From JBLZUR01 sp048565625 (GTDB lineage Bacteria > Pseudomonadota > Alphaproteobacteria > Sphingomonadales > Sphingomonadaceae), in NCBI RefSeq assembly GCF_048565625.1, contig NZ_JBLZUR010000002.1, positions 2,480,001 to 2,544,000 of the forward strand: 64,000 bases of DNA, written 5' to 3'. Position numbers and translations under genes: made by a program. Position 1 is the stretch's first letter. Every line of letters starts with the position of its first letter. The notes beneath the pieces are model-generated. The model made no database searches and had not been told where the DNA came from. It saw nothing but the letters and a program-made list of their open reading frames with translations. This document shows, in pieces, positions 1-8,529 of the stretch.

Positions 1-580
1 TAAAGCCGAGCGCCATGTCGTCATTGCCCGACAGCTGGCAGAACTCCGTGCCGCAGAGCAGGCGGTGGGCGGAGACGCGCTCGACCTTGCCGCTGGCGTC
101 CTTGATGCCGACCACGCCGGGCAGCTTCGCGATCTCGCCCAAGGTCTCGGGCAGCACGTCCGTTACCGTGCGGCCGGGCACATTGTAGAGGATGATCGGC
201 AGGTCGCAGCGTTCGGTCAGATAGCGGTAATGCGCGAGAATGCCGTCCTGATTGGGGCGGTTGTAATAGGGCAGCACGACGAGGGCGGCGGCGGCGCCCG
301 CCTTCTTCGCGCTCTCCATATGCTCCAGCGCGACAAGCGTGTCGTTCGATCCGCAGCCGGCGATCACCGGCACCCGGCCCGCCGCCTGCTCGACACAGAC
401 CGCGACGACGCGGTTGTGCTCCTCGATCGACATCGTCGCGGATTCGCCAGTGGTGCCGCAGGGGACGAGCGCCGAGGAACCCTCCGCCACCTGCCAGTCG
501 ACGAAGGCGCGAAACACCGACTCGTCGAAGCGGCCGTCGCGGAAAGGCGTCACCAACGCCGGGATCGATCCGCTGAACAT
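1..580 (-). CDS. dapA: 4-hydroxy-tetrahydrodipicolinate synthase, 3' end outside window
   Basis: Condenses pyruvate with aspartate semialdehyde in the diaminopimelate/lysine pathway, in the cytoplasm. Only the first 193 residues are present because the gene runs off the window. The start is the ATG at 580-578, preceded by GGGAAGGGAG. The N-terminus MFSGSIPALVTPF and the pyruvate-binding GTTGES (42-47) are typical. Tyr105, Tyr132 in LYNVPGRT and the Schiff-base Lys160 in GIKDAS are all in place, so this is an intact member of the DapA aldolase family. It diverges from the lytic transglycosylase gene across about 64 bases that must hold both promoters. Confidence 0.95.
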   Translation of the reverse strand, partial: MFSGSIPALVTPFRDGRFDESVFRAFVDWQVAEGSSALVPCGTTGESATMSIEEHNRVVAVCVEQAAGRVPVIAGCGSNDTLVALEHMESAKKAGAAAALVVLPYYNRPNQDGILAHYRYLTERCDLPIILYNVPGRTVTDVLPETLGEIAKLPGVVGIKDASGKVERVSAHRLLCGTEFCQLSGNDDMALGF

Positions 581-644
581 GGGCATTCGCTCCCTTCCCG
601 ACCGCACCCTTCACGATCGCACAATGGCACGTCATAGTCGCGCC

Positions 645-2702
645 ATGACGCGTAACCGTAACCTTCGCGGGCCTGATAGGGACCGCCGCCGCCACCTGTC
701 CAGCGTACTGAAGCGCGGGGTGGCCATGTTCGCCCTCGTCGCTTCGGTCGCGGCTGCCGCCGCCACGCTGACGGCGGATCAGCAGAGCTGGTATCGCGCC
801 CGCCTCGGCGTTCCAGGCAGTGCGATGCCGGCGGTGCAGCCGCAGCCCGATGCGCTGGCGGAGACGATCGTCCGCTGGAACCAGCTGCAGCAATCCGATA
901 GCTGGCAATTCGCGGATTACAGCCAGTTCCTGCTCGCGCACCCCGGCTGGCCCGGCGAGTCGGCGATGCGCCGCGCGGCGGAGCGGCAGCTGAACCTCGA
1001 CAGCTATGTGCCGGCGCAGGCTGTGGCGTTCTTCACCCGCTTCCCGCCGCTCACCTCCACCGGCCGGGCGAAATATGCAGAGGCGCTTCTGTCCTCCGGC
1101 AAGCCCGATCTCGCCCGCAAGGAGGCGGTGGCGGTGTGGACCCGGTCCACCATGCCGCCCGATGTCGAGGCGCGGCTGCAATCCCGCTTCGGCGCGAGCT
1201 TCGACCAGATTGCGCAGGATCAGCGGATGGAGGCGCTGCTGTGGAAGCGCTCGACCGCCGCCGCGATGCGCCAGATGGCGGTCGTCTCTCCCGCCCGCCG
1301 CCCGATCTATTCGGCGCGGCTGGTGCTGCAACGGAAAGACCCCGGCGCTCTGGCGGTGGTGACGGCGCTCGGCCCCGCGGCGGAGACCGATGCCGGCCTG
1401 CTCGCCGACACGGCCCTGTGGATGCGCGACAGCACCCGCAGCCTGGAGGCCCGCGCGCTGCTCGCCAAAGACGTGCGGCTCGACGCGCCGCCTTACGATC
1501 CCGCCGCCTGGCTGGAGACCTTGGTGACCATCGCGCGGGGTGCGGCGGCGGACAACCAGTGGACCAATGTGCTCGGCATCGCCAAGAAGCTCGACCAGAC
1601 CTACCCGGCCGGCACCTTCGTGCGCGACCGCGATTTCGGCGAGCGCGACGATTACACGACGCTCGCCTGGCTGGGCGGAATGGCGGCGATGAAGCAGGGG
1701 CGGGCGGCCGAGGCGATCCCGCTGTTCGAGCGCTACGCCAATGCCGCGAAGAGCCCGCAGTCGCAGTCCAAGGGCATGTACTGGGCCGGCCGCGCCGCCC
1801 ATGTGGCGCGCGACGAGGCGACGGCGCAGCGCTTCTGGACCAGCGCCGCCTCCTACCCCGACCAGTTCTATGGCCAGCTTGCCAATGAGCGGCTGGGCCG
1901 TCCCCTCGCCCCGCCCCCGCCGCTCAACGCCAGCCAGGTGACGGCGGGAGCGCGCGCGGCTTTCGAGGCGCAGGAACTGGTCCGCGCGGTGCGGATGATC
2001 GGCGAGCTTGGCGACTGGCAGGACCAGACCAAGTTCATCCGCGCGCTCGCCACGACGGCGGGCTCCGACATGGATCATGTGCTGGTGGCGGAATTGGCGC
2101 AGAAGATAGGGCGACCGGATCTCGGCGTCATCATGGCGCGGGCGGCGCGGCTGAACGGCGGGTCCGACTATGTGCGCACCGGCTTTCCGACGCTGGCCAT
2201 TGCGGAGCCGCTCCGCCCCTACTGGACGCAGATCCACGCCATCGCCCGGCAGGAGAGCCAGTTCGACCGCATGGCCGTCAGCCAGGCCGGCGCACGCGGT
2301 ATGATGCAGCTGATGCCCGGCACCGCGCGGGAGCAGTCGGGCAAGATGGGCCTGCCCTATGACAATATGCGGCTGACCAGCGATCCCACCTACAACCAGA
2401 CGCTCGGCACCGCGTACTTCCAGCGCATCCTTGACCAGTTCGGCGGCAGCTATCCGCTGGCCGTCGCCGCCTACAATGCCGGGCCGGGCAATGTACGGAA
2501 GTGGATCGCGCAGAACGGCGACCCGCGCCTGCCGGGCGTCGACATCGTCCAGTGGATCGAACTGATCCCCTTCACCGAGACGCGCAATTACGTGCAGCGC
2601 GTGCTGGAGAACGCGGTCATCTACGACATGCTGAACCCGAACAAGCAGGCGCCCGCAACGATGCCGCTCAGCCGCTATCTCGGCAAGACGACGCCGGGTT
2701 GA
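645..2702 (+). CDS. Soluble lytic murein transglycosylase (Slt/GH23 family)
   Basis: Cleaves the MurNAc-GlcNAc bond of peptidoglycan to give anhydro-muropeptides, in the periplasm. The C-terminal GH23 domain shows ARQESQFD with catalytic Glu537 (numbered from the ATG at 645), then GARGMMQLMPGTA and YNAGPGN (610-616). The preceding ~450 residues are helical and repeat-like, as in the Slt70 superhelical doughnut. The start is uncertain. ATG 645 gives a long basic n-region before the hydrophobic MFALVASVAAAAA stretch, ATG 624 is also in frame, and ATG 726 would leave the signal without basic residues. The length of about 685 aa fits the family. Confidence 0.9.
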   Translation: MTRNRNLRGPDRDRRRHLSSVLKRGVAMFALVASVAAAAATLTADQQSWYRARLGVPGSAMPAVQPQPDALAETIVRWNQLQQSDSWQFADYSQFLLAHPGWPGESAMRRAAERQLNLDSYVPAQAVAFFTRFPPLTSTGRAKYAEALLSSGKPDLARKEAVAVWTRSTMPPDVEARLQSRFGASFDQIAQDQRMEALLWKRSTAAAMRQMAVVSPARRPIYSARLVLQRKDPGALAVVTALGPAAETDAGLLADTALWMRDSTRSLEARALLAKDVRLDAPPYDPAAWLETLVTIARGAAADNQWTNVLGIAKKLDQTYPAGTFVRDRDFGERDDYTTLAWLGGMAAMKQGRAAEAIPLFERYANAAKSPQSQSKGMYWAGRAAHVARDEATAQRFWTSAASYPDQFYGQLANERLGRPLAPPPPLNASQVTAGARAAFEAQELVRAVRMIGELGDWQDQTKFIRALATTAGSDMDHVLVAELAQKIGRPDLGVIMARAARLNGGSDYVRTGFPTLAIAEPLRPYWTQIHAIARQESQFDRMAVSQAGARGMMQLMPGTAREQSGKMGLPYDNMRLTSDPTYNQTLGTAYFQRILDQFGGSYPLAVAAYNAGPGNVRKWIAQNGDPRLPGVDIVQWIELIPFTETRNYVQRVLENAVIYDMLNPNKQAPATMPLSRYLGKTTPG

Positions 2703-2717
2703 GGTCAGAGGCCCACG

Positions 2718-2784
2718 GTGCTCCTGCGAAAGCAGGAGCCTCTGCGCCACGCCCGTGTATAGGCTCCTGCTTTCGCAGGAGCAC
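2718..2784. repeat. REP-like inverted repeat, GCTCCTGCGAAAGCAGGAGC type
   Basis: Two arms (2718-2740 and 2762-2784) are exact reverse complements over 23 bases, and each arm is itself nearly palindromic around a GCGAAAGC-type loop. It fills the gap between the transglycosylase gene and greB. This is a different family from the other repeats in the window. It may act as a transcript 3'-end structure. Confidence 0.85.
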
Positions 2785-2805
2785 GGTGAAGCGTTCGGAA
2801 GCGAT

Positions 2806-3288
2806 ATGGAAAAGAGCAACCCGATCACCGCCGCCGGCTTCGCCGCTCTTCGCGCGGAATATATCGACCTGTTCGAGGTCGAGCGCCCGAAGCTGGTCGA
2901 GACGATCAGCTGGGCGGCGGGGAACGGCGACCGGTCGGAAAACGGCGACTATATCTACGGCCGCAAGCGCCTGCGCGAGATCGACCGGCGGACCAACTTC
3001 CTGTCGAAACGGATGGCGGCGGCGCAGGTGATCGACCCCGCGCGCCAGCCGGACAAGGCGCGCGTCTGGTTCGGCGCGACCGTCACCATCGCCGACGAGG
3101 AGGAAAACGAGCGCGTCGTGACGCTCGTCGGCGAGGACGAGGCGGAGGCGGGCGCCGGGCGGATCAGCTGGAAGAGCCCGCTTGCCCGCGCGCTGAAGGG
3201 CGCGGGGATCGGTGACGTACGCGGCGTCGACCTGCCCGCTGGCCGCAAGGAATATGAGGTGGTCGCGATCGCATATCCGTCGTGCTGA
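2806..3288 (+). CDS. greB: Transcription elongation factor GreB
   Basis: Rescues backtracked RNA polymerase by stimulating intrinsic transcript cleavage through its secondary channel. The protein is 160 aa. It has the N-terminal coiled coil (about 1-75) with the acidic tip GDRSENGDY (41-49), where Asp42 and Glu45 correspond to the catalytic acidic pair of Gre factors. The C-terminal FKBP-like domain follows (VWFGATVTIADEE onward). FLSKRMAAAQVID is GreB-like. The start is ATG 2806 with GGAAG upstream; an in-frame upstream start lies inside the repeat and is unlikely. The last seven bases overlap the next gene. Confidence 0.93.
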   Translation: MEKSNPITAAGFAALRAEYIDLFEVERPKLVETISWAAGNGDRSENGDYIYGRKRLREIDRRTNFLSKRMAAAQVIDPARQPDKARVWFGATVTIADEEENERVVTLVGEDEAEAGAGRISWKSPLARALKGAGIGDVRGVDLPAGRKEYEVVAIAYPSC

Positions 3289-3764
3289 TCCGGCCGTTCG
3301 AGGCGCGCGATGCGGAGGCGGTCGCGGCAATCCTGATCCCGACAATCCGCGCCGGCGAGACGCTGGCGCACCCGCGCGACATGGCCCCCGATGATGCGGT
3401 GGCGCTGTGGACCAGTGCCGAGCGCGAGACCTTCGTCGCCGAGGCGGATGGCGCGGTGGTCGGAATCTACTATCTGCGTCGCAACCAGGATGGCGGCGGC
3501 GCGCATGTCGCCAATTGCGGCTATGCCACCGCCGCCGGGCAGACCGGCAAGGGCGTGGCCCGCGCGATGTGTGAGCACAGCATCATGCGGGCGCGGGAAC
3601 GCGGGTTTGCGGCGATCCAGTTCAACTTCGTGGTCAGCACGAACGAGCGGGCGGTGGCGCTATGGCAATCCTGCGGCTTCGAGATCGTGGGGCGCTTGCC
3701 GGGTGCGTTCCGGCATCCGGTGCTCGGGGATGTGGACGCGCTGGTGATGTACCGGCGGGTCTGA
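3282..3764 (+). CDS. GNAT family N-acetyltransferase
   Basis: A 160-residue acetyl-CoA dependent acetyltransferase of unknown substrate. The fold is visible from the N-terminal IRPFEARDAEAVAAIL, the acetyl-CoA loop around TAAGQTGKGVARAM (R/Q-x-x-G-x-G/A type), and the C-terminal VSTNERAVALWQSCGFEIVG with the usual N-x-x-A-x-x-x-W/Y helix. It starts with GTG at 3282, inside the end of greB, so its translation is probably coupled to greB. The GreB partner gives no clue to the substrate. Confidence 0.85.
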   Translation: MLIRPFEARDAEAVAAILIPTIRAGETLAHPRDMAPDDAVALWTSAERETFVAEADGAVVGIYYLRRNQDGGGAHVANCGYATAAGQTGKGVARAMCEHSIMRARERGFAAIQFNFVVSTNERAVALWQSCGFEIVGRLPGAFRHPVLGDVDALVMYRRV

Positions 3765-3785
3765 TCCCCATCACATCCCCAGCCT

Positions 3786-3855
3786 CGTTCGCGCTGAGCT
3801 TGTCGAAGCGCCAGTGAGACGGCGCGGGGGCTTCGACAGGCTCAGCCCGAACGGC
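3786..3855. repeat. Sphingomonad inverted repeat (GCTGAGC / TGTCGAAGC type)
   Basis: The left arm (3786-3809) and right arm (3830-3855) form a long imperfect inverted repeat beginning with CGTTCG and ending with CGAACGG. It lies between the convergent GNAT and PPK2 genes and probably folds into a hairpin at both transcript ends. Confidence 0.9.
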
Positions 3856-3865
3856 GTGGGACAGA

Positions 3866-4648
3866 TCAGACGTCCACCTTCTTGCCCCACACCCCGCGCG
3901 CCAGTTCCGCCACGGCCTCGTCGATGGGCGGCGGGGTCATGTCCACCGCCGCCTCCAGCCGCTCCGCCACATGGGTGAGTGCGGCGATGCGGGCGGCCTT
4001 CTTGTTGTTGCCGTCGATCACCGTCCACGGCGCGACCTCCGTATCGGTCCGCTCGAACATCTCCGCCATCGCGACAAGGTAGTCCTCGCGCCGTGCGCGG
4101 TTGCGGAAGTCCTCCGCACCGGTCTTCCACCGCTTCCACGGATGTTCGATGCGGGCGCGCAGGCGCTTGTCCTGCACCTTGGCGCTGACATGGGGGAACA
4201 GCTTTACGATCGTAGTGCCATGGGCGATCTGCTGCGCCTCGAACGCGTTGATCTCGTCATAGCCGCGCCGCCACTCGCTCTCGGCGGCATAGCCCTCCAC
4301 CCGCTCTACCAGCACGCGCCCGTACCAGCTGCGGTCGAACACCGCGATCTGGCCCTTGCCGGGCAGGCGGTTCCAGAACCGCCAGAGGAAGTGGTGCGCG
4401 GCCTCCTCCGCGCTCGGCGCGGAGATCGGCCAGACCTTGTAGTGGCGCGGGTCCCAGCGGCCGGTCATCCGCTGGATGATCCCGCCCTTTCCGGACGCGT
4501 CCCACCCCTCCAGCACGACGATCGCGCTGCGCCCATGGACGATATGCGCCACCTGCGCGCGCGCCAGCCGATCCTGCACGGCGAAGAGGTCAGCCTCGTA
4601 ATCGCCCTTGTACTTGTGGCCGTTCTCGAACTTGGCGAGGTCGATCAT
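3866..4648 (-). CDS. Polyphosphate kinase 2 family protein (polyphosphate:nucleotide phosphotransferase)
   Basis: PPK2 enzymes transfer phosphate between polyphosphate and nucleoside mono- or diphosphates in the cytoplasm. The 260-residue protein is a single-domain PPK2. Walker A is EGWDASGKGG (47-56), the lid region is RWDPRHYKVWPISAPS (64-79), and Walker B is FDRSWYGR (104-111). Subclass, and so AMP versus ADP/GDP preference, cannot be settled by eye. It converges on the GNAT gene. About 100 bases separate it from the small membrane protein gene on the other strand. Confidence 0.9.
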   Translation of the reverse strand: MIDLAKFENGHKYKGDYEADLFAVQDRLARAQVAHIVHGRSAIVVLEGWDASGKGGIIQRMTGRWDPRHYKVWPISAPSAEEAAHHFLWRFWNRLPGKGQIAVFDRSWYGRVLVERVEGYAAESEWRRGYDEINAFEAQQIAHGTTIVKLFPHVSAKVQDKRLRARIEHPWKRWKTGAEDFRNRARREDYLVAMAEMFERTDTEVAPWTVIDGNNKKAARIAALTHVAERLEAAVDMTPPPIDEAVAELARGVWGKKVDV

Positions 4649-4752
4649 GTCTTCTCCTGAGCGGGAATTCGCCGAACCGCCGCCCGGGCCGTATCGTTCC
4701 GAAACCGAACCGCGACCCGCACGTTCAGCCCGCCCGACAAGGAGATCGCACC

Positions 4753-5025
4753 ATGAACGACGCCGGTTTCAGCCCTATCGGGATCGTCATCGCCCTGCTC
4801 GCCCTGTCCGTGATCCTGCTGCTGCTCGGCTTCCGGCTGCGCCGCCGGGGCGCGCTCGCCTCGCGCGGCGCAGCGCTCGGCTGGGCGGTGCTCACCATCC
4901 TGCCCGTCTTCGGCGCGGCGGCGCTGTTCTTCGGCAAGCACCAGGTCGAACGCGCCACCGGCGAGGAACAGGCCGGCACCTACAGCAGCACGCCCGACAA
5001 CTCCGCCGCGCCGATTGCGGATTAG
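4753..5025 (+). CDS. Small two-helix membrane protein, hypothetical
   Basis: The 90-residue protein has two predicted transmembrane segments: about 8-27 (IGIVIALLALSVILLLLGF) followed by a basic RLRRRG loop, and about 42-60 (GWAVLTILPVFGAAALFFG). A hydrophilic, acidic and Ser/Thr-rich tail follows. There is a strong ribosome site, AAGGAGAT, before ATG 4753. I do not recognise the family. Its 3' end overlaps a hairpin shared with aspS. Confidence 0.7.
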   Translation: MNDAGFSPIGIVIALLALSVILLLLGFRLRRRGALASRGAALGWAVLTILPVFGAAALFFGKHQVERATGEEQAGTYSSTPDNSAAPIAD

Positions 5026-5058
5026 GGTCTGAACTCGTTCTGATCGAGTTCAGACCCT
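5024..5058. terminator. Bidirectional hairpin between convergent genes
   Basis: AGGGTCTGAACTCG (5024-5037) pairs perfectly with CGAGTTCAGACCCT (5045-5058) around a 7-base loop. It sits on the stop codons of the small membrane protein gene and aspS. It lacks a clear T-tract, so it may be a mutual 3'-end stabiliser rather than a classical terminator. Confidence 0.7.
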
Positions 5059-6838
5059 ACCCCTTCGGCCCGTCGACCGTTCGGATCGACAACTCCCGCA
5101 GCTGCTTCGGCGTGGCGGGGGCGGGCGCGCCCATCATCAGGTCCTCCGCCTTCTGGTTCATCGGGAAGACGATGACCTCGCGGATGTTCGGTTCGTCGGC
5201 CAGCAGCATGACGATGCGGTCGATGCCGGGGGCGGAGCCGCCATGCGGGGGGGCGCCGAACTTGAAGGCGTTGATCATGCCGGCGAAGTTCTTGTCGACC
5301 TCCTCCTGGCTGTACCCGGCTATTGAGAAGGCCTTGTACATGATCTCCGGCTTGTGGTTCCGGATCGCGCCGGAGGACAGCTCCACGCCGTTGCAGACGA
5401 TGTCGTACTGGAAGGCGAGGATGTCGAGCGGGTCCATCGTCTCCAGCGCTTCCAGCTCGCCCTGCGGCATCGAGAAGGGGTTGTGGCTGAAATCGACCTT
5501 CTTGTTGTCCTCGTCATACTCGAACATCGGGAAGTCGACGATCCAGCAGAACTTGAAGGCGTTGGGGTCGATCAGCCCCAGCTGATCGGCGACGCGCGTG
5601 CGGGCGAGGCCGGCAAGCTTGGCGGCCTGCGCCTCCTTGCCGGCGGCGAAGAACACGCCGTCATCGGGCCCGAGGCCGAGCGCCTCGGCGATCGCCGCCA
5701 TGCCGGCATCGCCATGGTTCTTGGCGATCGGCCCGCCCCATTCGCCACCCTTGCGCGTCGCATAGCCAAGGCCGGCGAACCCTTCCGATTGCGCCCAGCC
5801 GTTCATGTCGTCGAAGAACTTGCGGCTCTTCTCCGCCGTGCCGGGTGCCGGGATCGCGCGGACGACATCGCCGCCCTCGACGATCGAGGCGAAGCGGCCG
5901 AAGCCCGAACCCTCGAACAGCTTCGACACGTCGGTGATGATCAGCGGGTTGCGCAGGTCCGGCTTGTCGTTGCCGTATTTCAGCATCGACTCCTTGTAGG
6001 GGATGCGCGGGAACTCGCCCGCCGGGGTCACGCTGCGGCCATTGGCGAACTCCTCGAAGATACCCGCCAGCACCGGCTCGATCGTGTTGAACACGTCCTC
6101 CTGCGTGACGAAGCTCATCTCGAAATCGAGCTGGTAGAACTCGCCCGGCGAACGGTCGGCGCGGGCATCCTCGTCGCGGAAGCAGGGCGCGATCTGGAAG
6201 TAACGGTCGAAGCCCGCGACCATCAGCAGCTGCTTGAACATCTGCGGCGCCTGAGGAAGCGCGTAGAACTTGCCGGGGTGGACGCGGCTCGGCACCAGAT
6301 AGTCGCGCGCGCCCTCGGGGCTGGAGGCCGTCAGGATCGGGGTCTGGAACTCGGTAAAGCCCTGCTCGATCATCCGGCGGCGGACGCTGGCGATCACCTG
6401 GCTGCGCAGCACGATGTTCTTGTGGATGCGCTCGCGCCGAAGGTCGAGGAAGCGGTAGCGGAGGCGGATGTCCTCCGGATAATCCGCCTCGCCGAAGACG
6501 GGCAGCGGCAGCTCCTGCGCGGCGGACTGGACCGCGATCTCACGCGCATAGACCTCGATCGCGCCGGTCGGCAGCGTCTCGTTGATCGTCGCGTCGGAGC
6601 GCTTGAGCACATTGCCGGTGACGGTGATCACCGATTCGACGCGGAGCTGGTTGGCGAGGTCGAACGCCGCACTGTCGCTGTCCAGGACGATCTGGGTGAT
6701 GCCATAATGGTCGCGCAGGTCGATGAACAGCACGCCACCGTGATCGCGCTTCCGATGCACCCAGCCGGAGAGGCGGACGGTCGCGCCGACGTCGCCGTCG
6801 CGAAGCTGGGCGCAGGTGTGGGTGCGATAGGCGTGCAT
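5057..6838 (-). CDS. aspS: Aspartate--tRNA ligase
   Basis: Charges tRNA(Asp) in the cytoplasm. In alphaproteobacteria the enzyme is often non-discriminating and also makes Asp-tRNA(Asn). The 593 residues match bacterial AspRS. They comprise an N-terminal OB-fold (about 1-105, with RLSGWVHRKRDHGG), a class II core with motif 2 FRDEDARADRSPGEF, a bacterial GAD insertion, and motif 3 GGSAPGIDRIVML (about 533-545). It is transcribed away from rnd across 89 bases. Whether it charges tRNA(Asn) depends on gatCAB being elsewhere, which is not visible here. Confidence 0.97.
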   Translation of the reverse strand: MHAYRTHTCAQLRDGDVGATVRLSGWVHRKRDHGGVLFIDLRDHYGITQIVLDSDSAAFDLANQLRVESVITVTGNVLKRSDATINETLPTGAIEVYAREIAVQSAAQELPLPVFGEADYPEDIRLRYRFLDLRRERIHKNIVLRSQVIASVRRRMIEQGFTEFQTPILTASSPEGARDYLVPSRVHPGKFYALPQAPQMFKQLLMVAGFDRYFQIAPCFRDEDARADRSPGEFYQLDFEMSFVTQEDVFNTIEPVLAGIFEEFANGRSVTPAGEFPRIPYKESMLKYGNDKPDLRNPLIITDVSKLFEGSGFGRFASIVEGGDVVRAIPAPGTAEKSRKFFDDMNGWAQSEGFAGLGYATRKGGEWGGPIAKNHGDAGMAAIAEALGLGPDDGVFFAAGKEAQAAKLAGLARTRVADQLGLIDPNAFKFCWIVDFPMFEYDEDNKKVDFSHNPFSMPQGELEALETMDPLDILAFQYDIVCNGVELSSGAIRNHKPEIMYKAFSIAGYSQEEVDKNFAGMINAFKFGAPPHGGSAPGIDRIVMLLADEPNIREVIVFPMNQKAEDLMMGAPAPATPKQLRELSIRTVDGPKG

Positions 6839-6927
6839 GTTTCTCGATCCGATGCGGGAAATTGCCCGTTCGCTTCTTCGCGCCGCCCCGCTTTGTCAAC
6901 CCGACACACCGTCGCTATGTGCAGGCG

Positions 6928-8118
6928 ATGCACATCCACCCGCTTATCACCGACAGCGCCATGCTCGCCGATCTCTGCGCCCGTCTCGCCAAGTCCGACT
7001 TCATCACCGTCGATACCGAGTTCATGCGCGAGAGTACCTACTGGCCGGAACTCTGCCTGATCCAGGTCGGCGACGAGAAGGAGGCGGCGGCGATCGATCC
7101 GATGGCGTCCGGCCTCGACATGCAGCCGCTGCTCGATTTGCTGGTCGATAACGAGGACGTGCTGAAGGTCTTCCACGCCGGCGGCCAGGATCTGGAGATC
7201 ATCCACAACCTGACCGGCAAGACGCCGCACCCGCTGTTCGACACGCAGGTGGCGGCGATGGCGCTAGGGATGGGCGAGCAGATCGGTTACTCGAACCTCG
7301 TCGAATCGATGCTGGGGGTACAGCTCGACAAGGGCGCGCGCTTCACTGACTGGGCGCGCCGCCCCTTGGACGCACGGCAGATCGACTATGCGATCGGCGA
7401 CGTGACGCACCTCGCCAAGCTGTTCCCGAAGATGCTGAACCGCCTGCGCAAGACCGGGCGGGGCGACTGGATCGATGGCGAGATGGAGCGGCTGGCCGAT
7501 CCCGCGACCTATGCCAATGACCCCGAGATCGCGTGGACGAAGATCCGCATCAACAGCAAGAAGCCGGAGGTTCTCGGCCGGTTGAAGGCGATCGCCGCCT
7601 GGCGCGAGCGGGAGGCGCAGGGCAAGGACCTGCCGCGCGGCCGCCTCGCCAAGGACGAGACGCTCGCCGACATCGCCAGCCACCCGCCGAAGACGCAGGC
7701 GGAACTCGCCAAGGTGCGCGGCCTGCCGGCGAGCTGGGCGGGCAACGACATCGGTGGGCGGCTGATGAACGCGATCGCCAACGCCAAGCCGCTGCCGGAC
7801 AGCGAGATGCCGGCCAAGGACGACAAGCGCCCCGGCCTCGGCAAGGAGGCGGCGCTGGTGGCGGACCTGCTGAAGCTCCTCCTCAAGATCCGCGCGCGCG
7901 ACGCCAATGTCGCGTCGAAGCTGCTGGCCCGATCCGACGACCTCGAACTGCTCGCGGCGGGCCGCCGTCAGGGCATCGCGCTGCTGGAGGGCTGGCGCTA
8001 CGACGTGTTCGGCAAGGATGCGCTCGCTCTGGTCGAGGGACGCACCGGCTTCAGCGTCAAGGACGGGCGGCTGGTGATGTCGGAACTGGCCGCCGAGGAG
8101 ACGAACGACGATGCGTAA
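6928..8118 (+). CDS. rnd: Ribonuclease D
   Basis: A 3'-5' exoribonuclease that trims tRNA precursors and other small RNAs. At 396 aa it has a DEDDy exonuclease domain: VDTEF with Asp29 and Glu31, a middle Asp in HPLFDTQ, and DYAIGDVTHLAKL carrying the Tyr and final Asp. HRDC-like helical regions follow (WREREAQGKDLPRGRLAKDE). The start is ATG 6928 (MHIHPLITDS); in-frame extension to 6862 would overlap the aspS upstream region. It overlaps the following lipoprotein gene by 8 bases. Confidence 0.95.
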   Translation: MHIHPLITDSAMLADLCARLAKSDFITVDTEFMRESTYWPELCLIQVGDEKEAAAIDPMASGLDMQPLLDLLVDNEDVLKVFHAGGQDLEIIHNLTGKTPHPLFDTQVAAMALGMGEQIGYSNLVESMLGVQLDKGARFTDWARRPLDARQIDYAIGDVTHLAKLFPKMLNRLRKTGRGDWIDGEMERLADPATYANDPEIAWTKIRINSKKPEVLGRLKAIAAWREREAQGKDLPRGRLAKDETLADIASHPPKTQAELAKVRGLPASWAGNDIGGRLMNAIANAKPLPDSEMPAKDDKRPGLGKEAALVADLLKLLLKIRARDANVASKLLARSDDLELLAAGRRQGIALLEGWRYDVFGKDALALVEGRTGFSVKDGRLVMSELAAEETNDDA

Positions 8119-8380
8119 CGCCCTGATCCTGCTACCGCTGGTCCTCGCCGCCTGCACGAACGCCTATCCGGGTCACGCCGCCTGCGACGCGAAATATGTC
8201 GAGAAGTACCTCGGCCAGAAGGGCGACCAGAAGCTCGCCGACCGCATCCAGCGCGAAAGCCGCGCCGACCGCATCCGCTGGATCTGGCCGGGCATGATGG
8301 TGACGCAGGATTTCCAGGCCAACCGCCTGAACATCGAGCTGGACGATCAGGGCAAGGTGACGAAGTTCACCTGCGGCTGA
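8111..8380 (+). CDS. Peptidase inhibitor I78-like lipoprotein
   Basis: The 89-residue lipoprotein precursor has signal MRNALILLPLVLAAC with lipobox Cys15. The C-terminal half, RIRWIWPGMMVTQDFQ followed by RLNIELDDQGKVTKFTCG, matches the I78 inhibitor pattern (R-x-I-x-P-G-x-x-x-T-x-D-x-x-x-x-R-L-N). Known I78 proteins inhibit serine proteases such as elastase or subtilisin; inhibition here is inference. It overlaps rnd by 8 bases and is probably translated from the same message. Confidence 0.8.
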   Translation: MRNALILLPLVLAACTNAYPGHAACDAKYVEKYLGQKGDQKLADRIQRESRADRIRWIWPGMMVTQDFQANRLNIELDDQGKVTKFTCG

Positions 8381-8390
8381 TGCGTCTTCA

Positions 8391-8524
8391 TCCTCCCCCG
8401 CCAGGGGGAGGTGTCAGGCCCAGCCTGACGGAGGGGGAGGACAGGGAAGGCGCTCCAATCGGAGGACACCGCCGCCCGCCCCGTCCGTCGCTTGGCAGCG
8501 CCACCTCCCCCTGGCGGGGGAGGA
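8391..8524. repeat. Palindromic element, CCCCCGCCAGGGGG type
   Basis: Terminal arms TCCTCCCCCGCCAGGGGGAG (8391 on) and its exact complement ending at 8524 enclose an inner hairpin GTCAGGC/GCCTGAC and a GGAGGGGGAGG tract. The design matches the other hairpin-hairpin-G-tract elements in the window. It fills the gap between the I78 gene and the nadC stop. Confidence 0.88.
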
Positions 8525-8529
8525 TAAAC

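Noticed and set aside
21..2828. Very long open frames on the strand opposite real genes, for example 935 codons opposite the transglycosylase gene.
   Set aside because: They are frequent in GC-rich DNA where stop codons are rare, show Arg/His/Gly-rich low-complexity translations, and lie opposite genes with clear family motifs.
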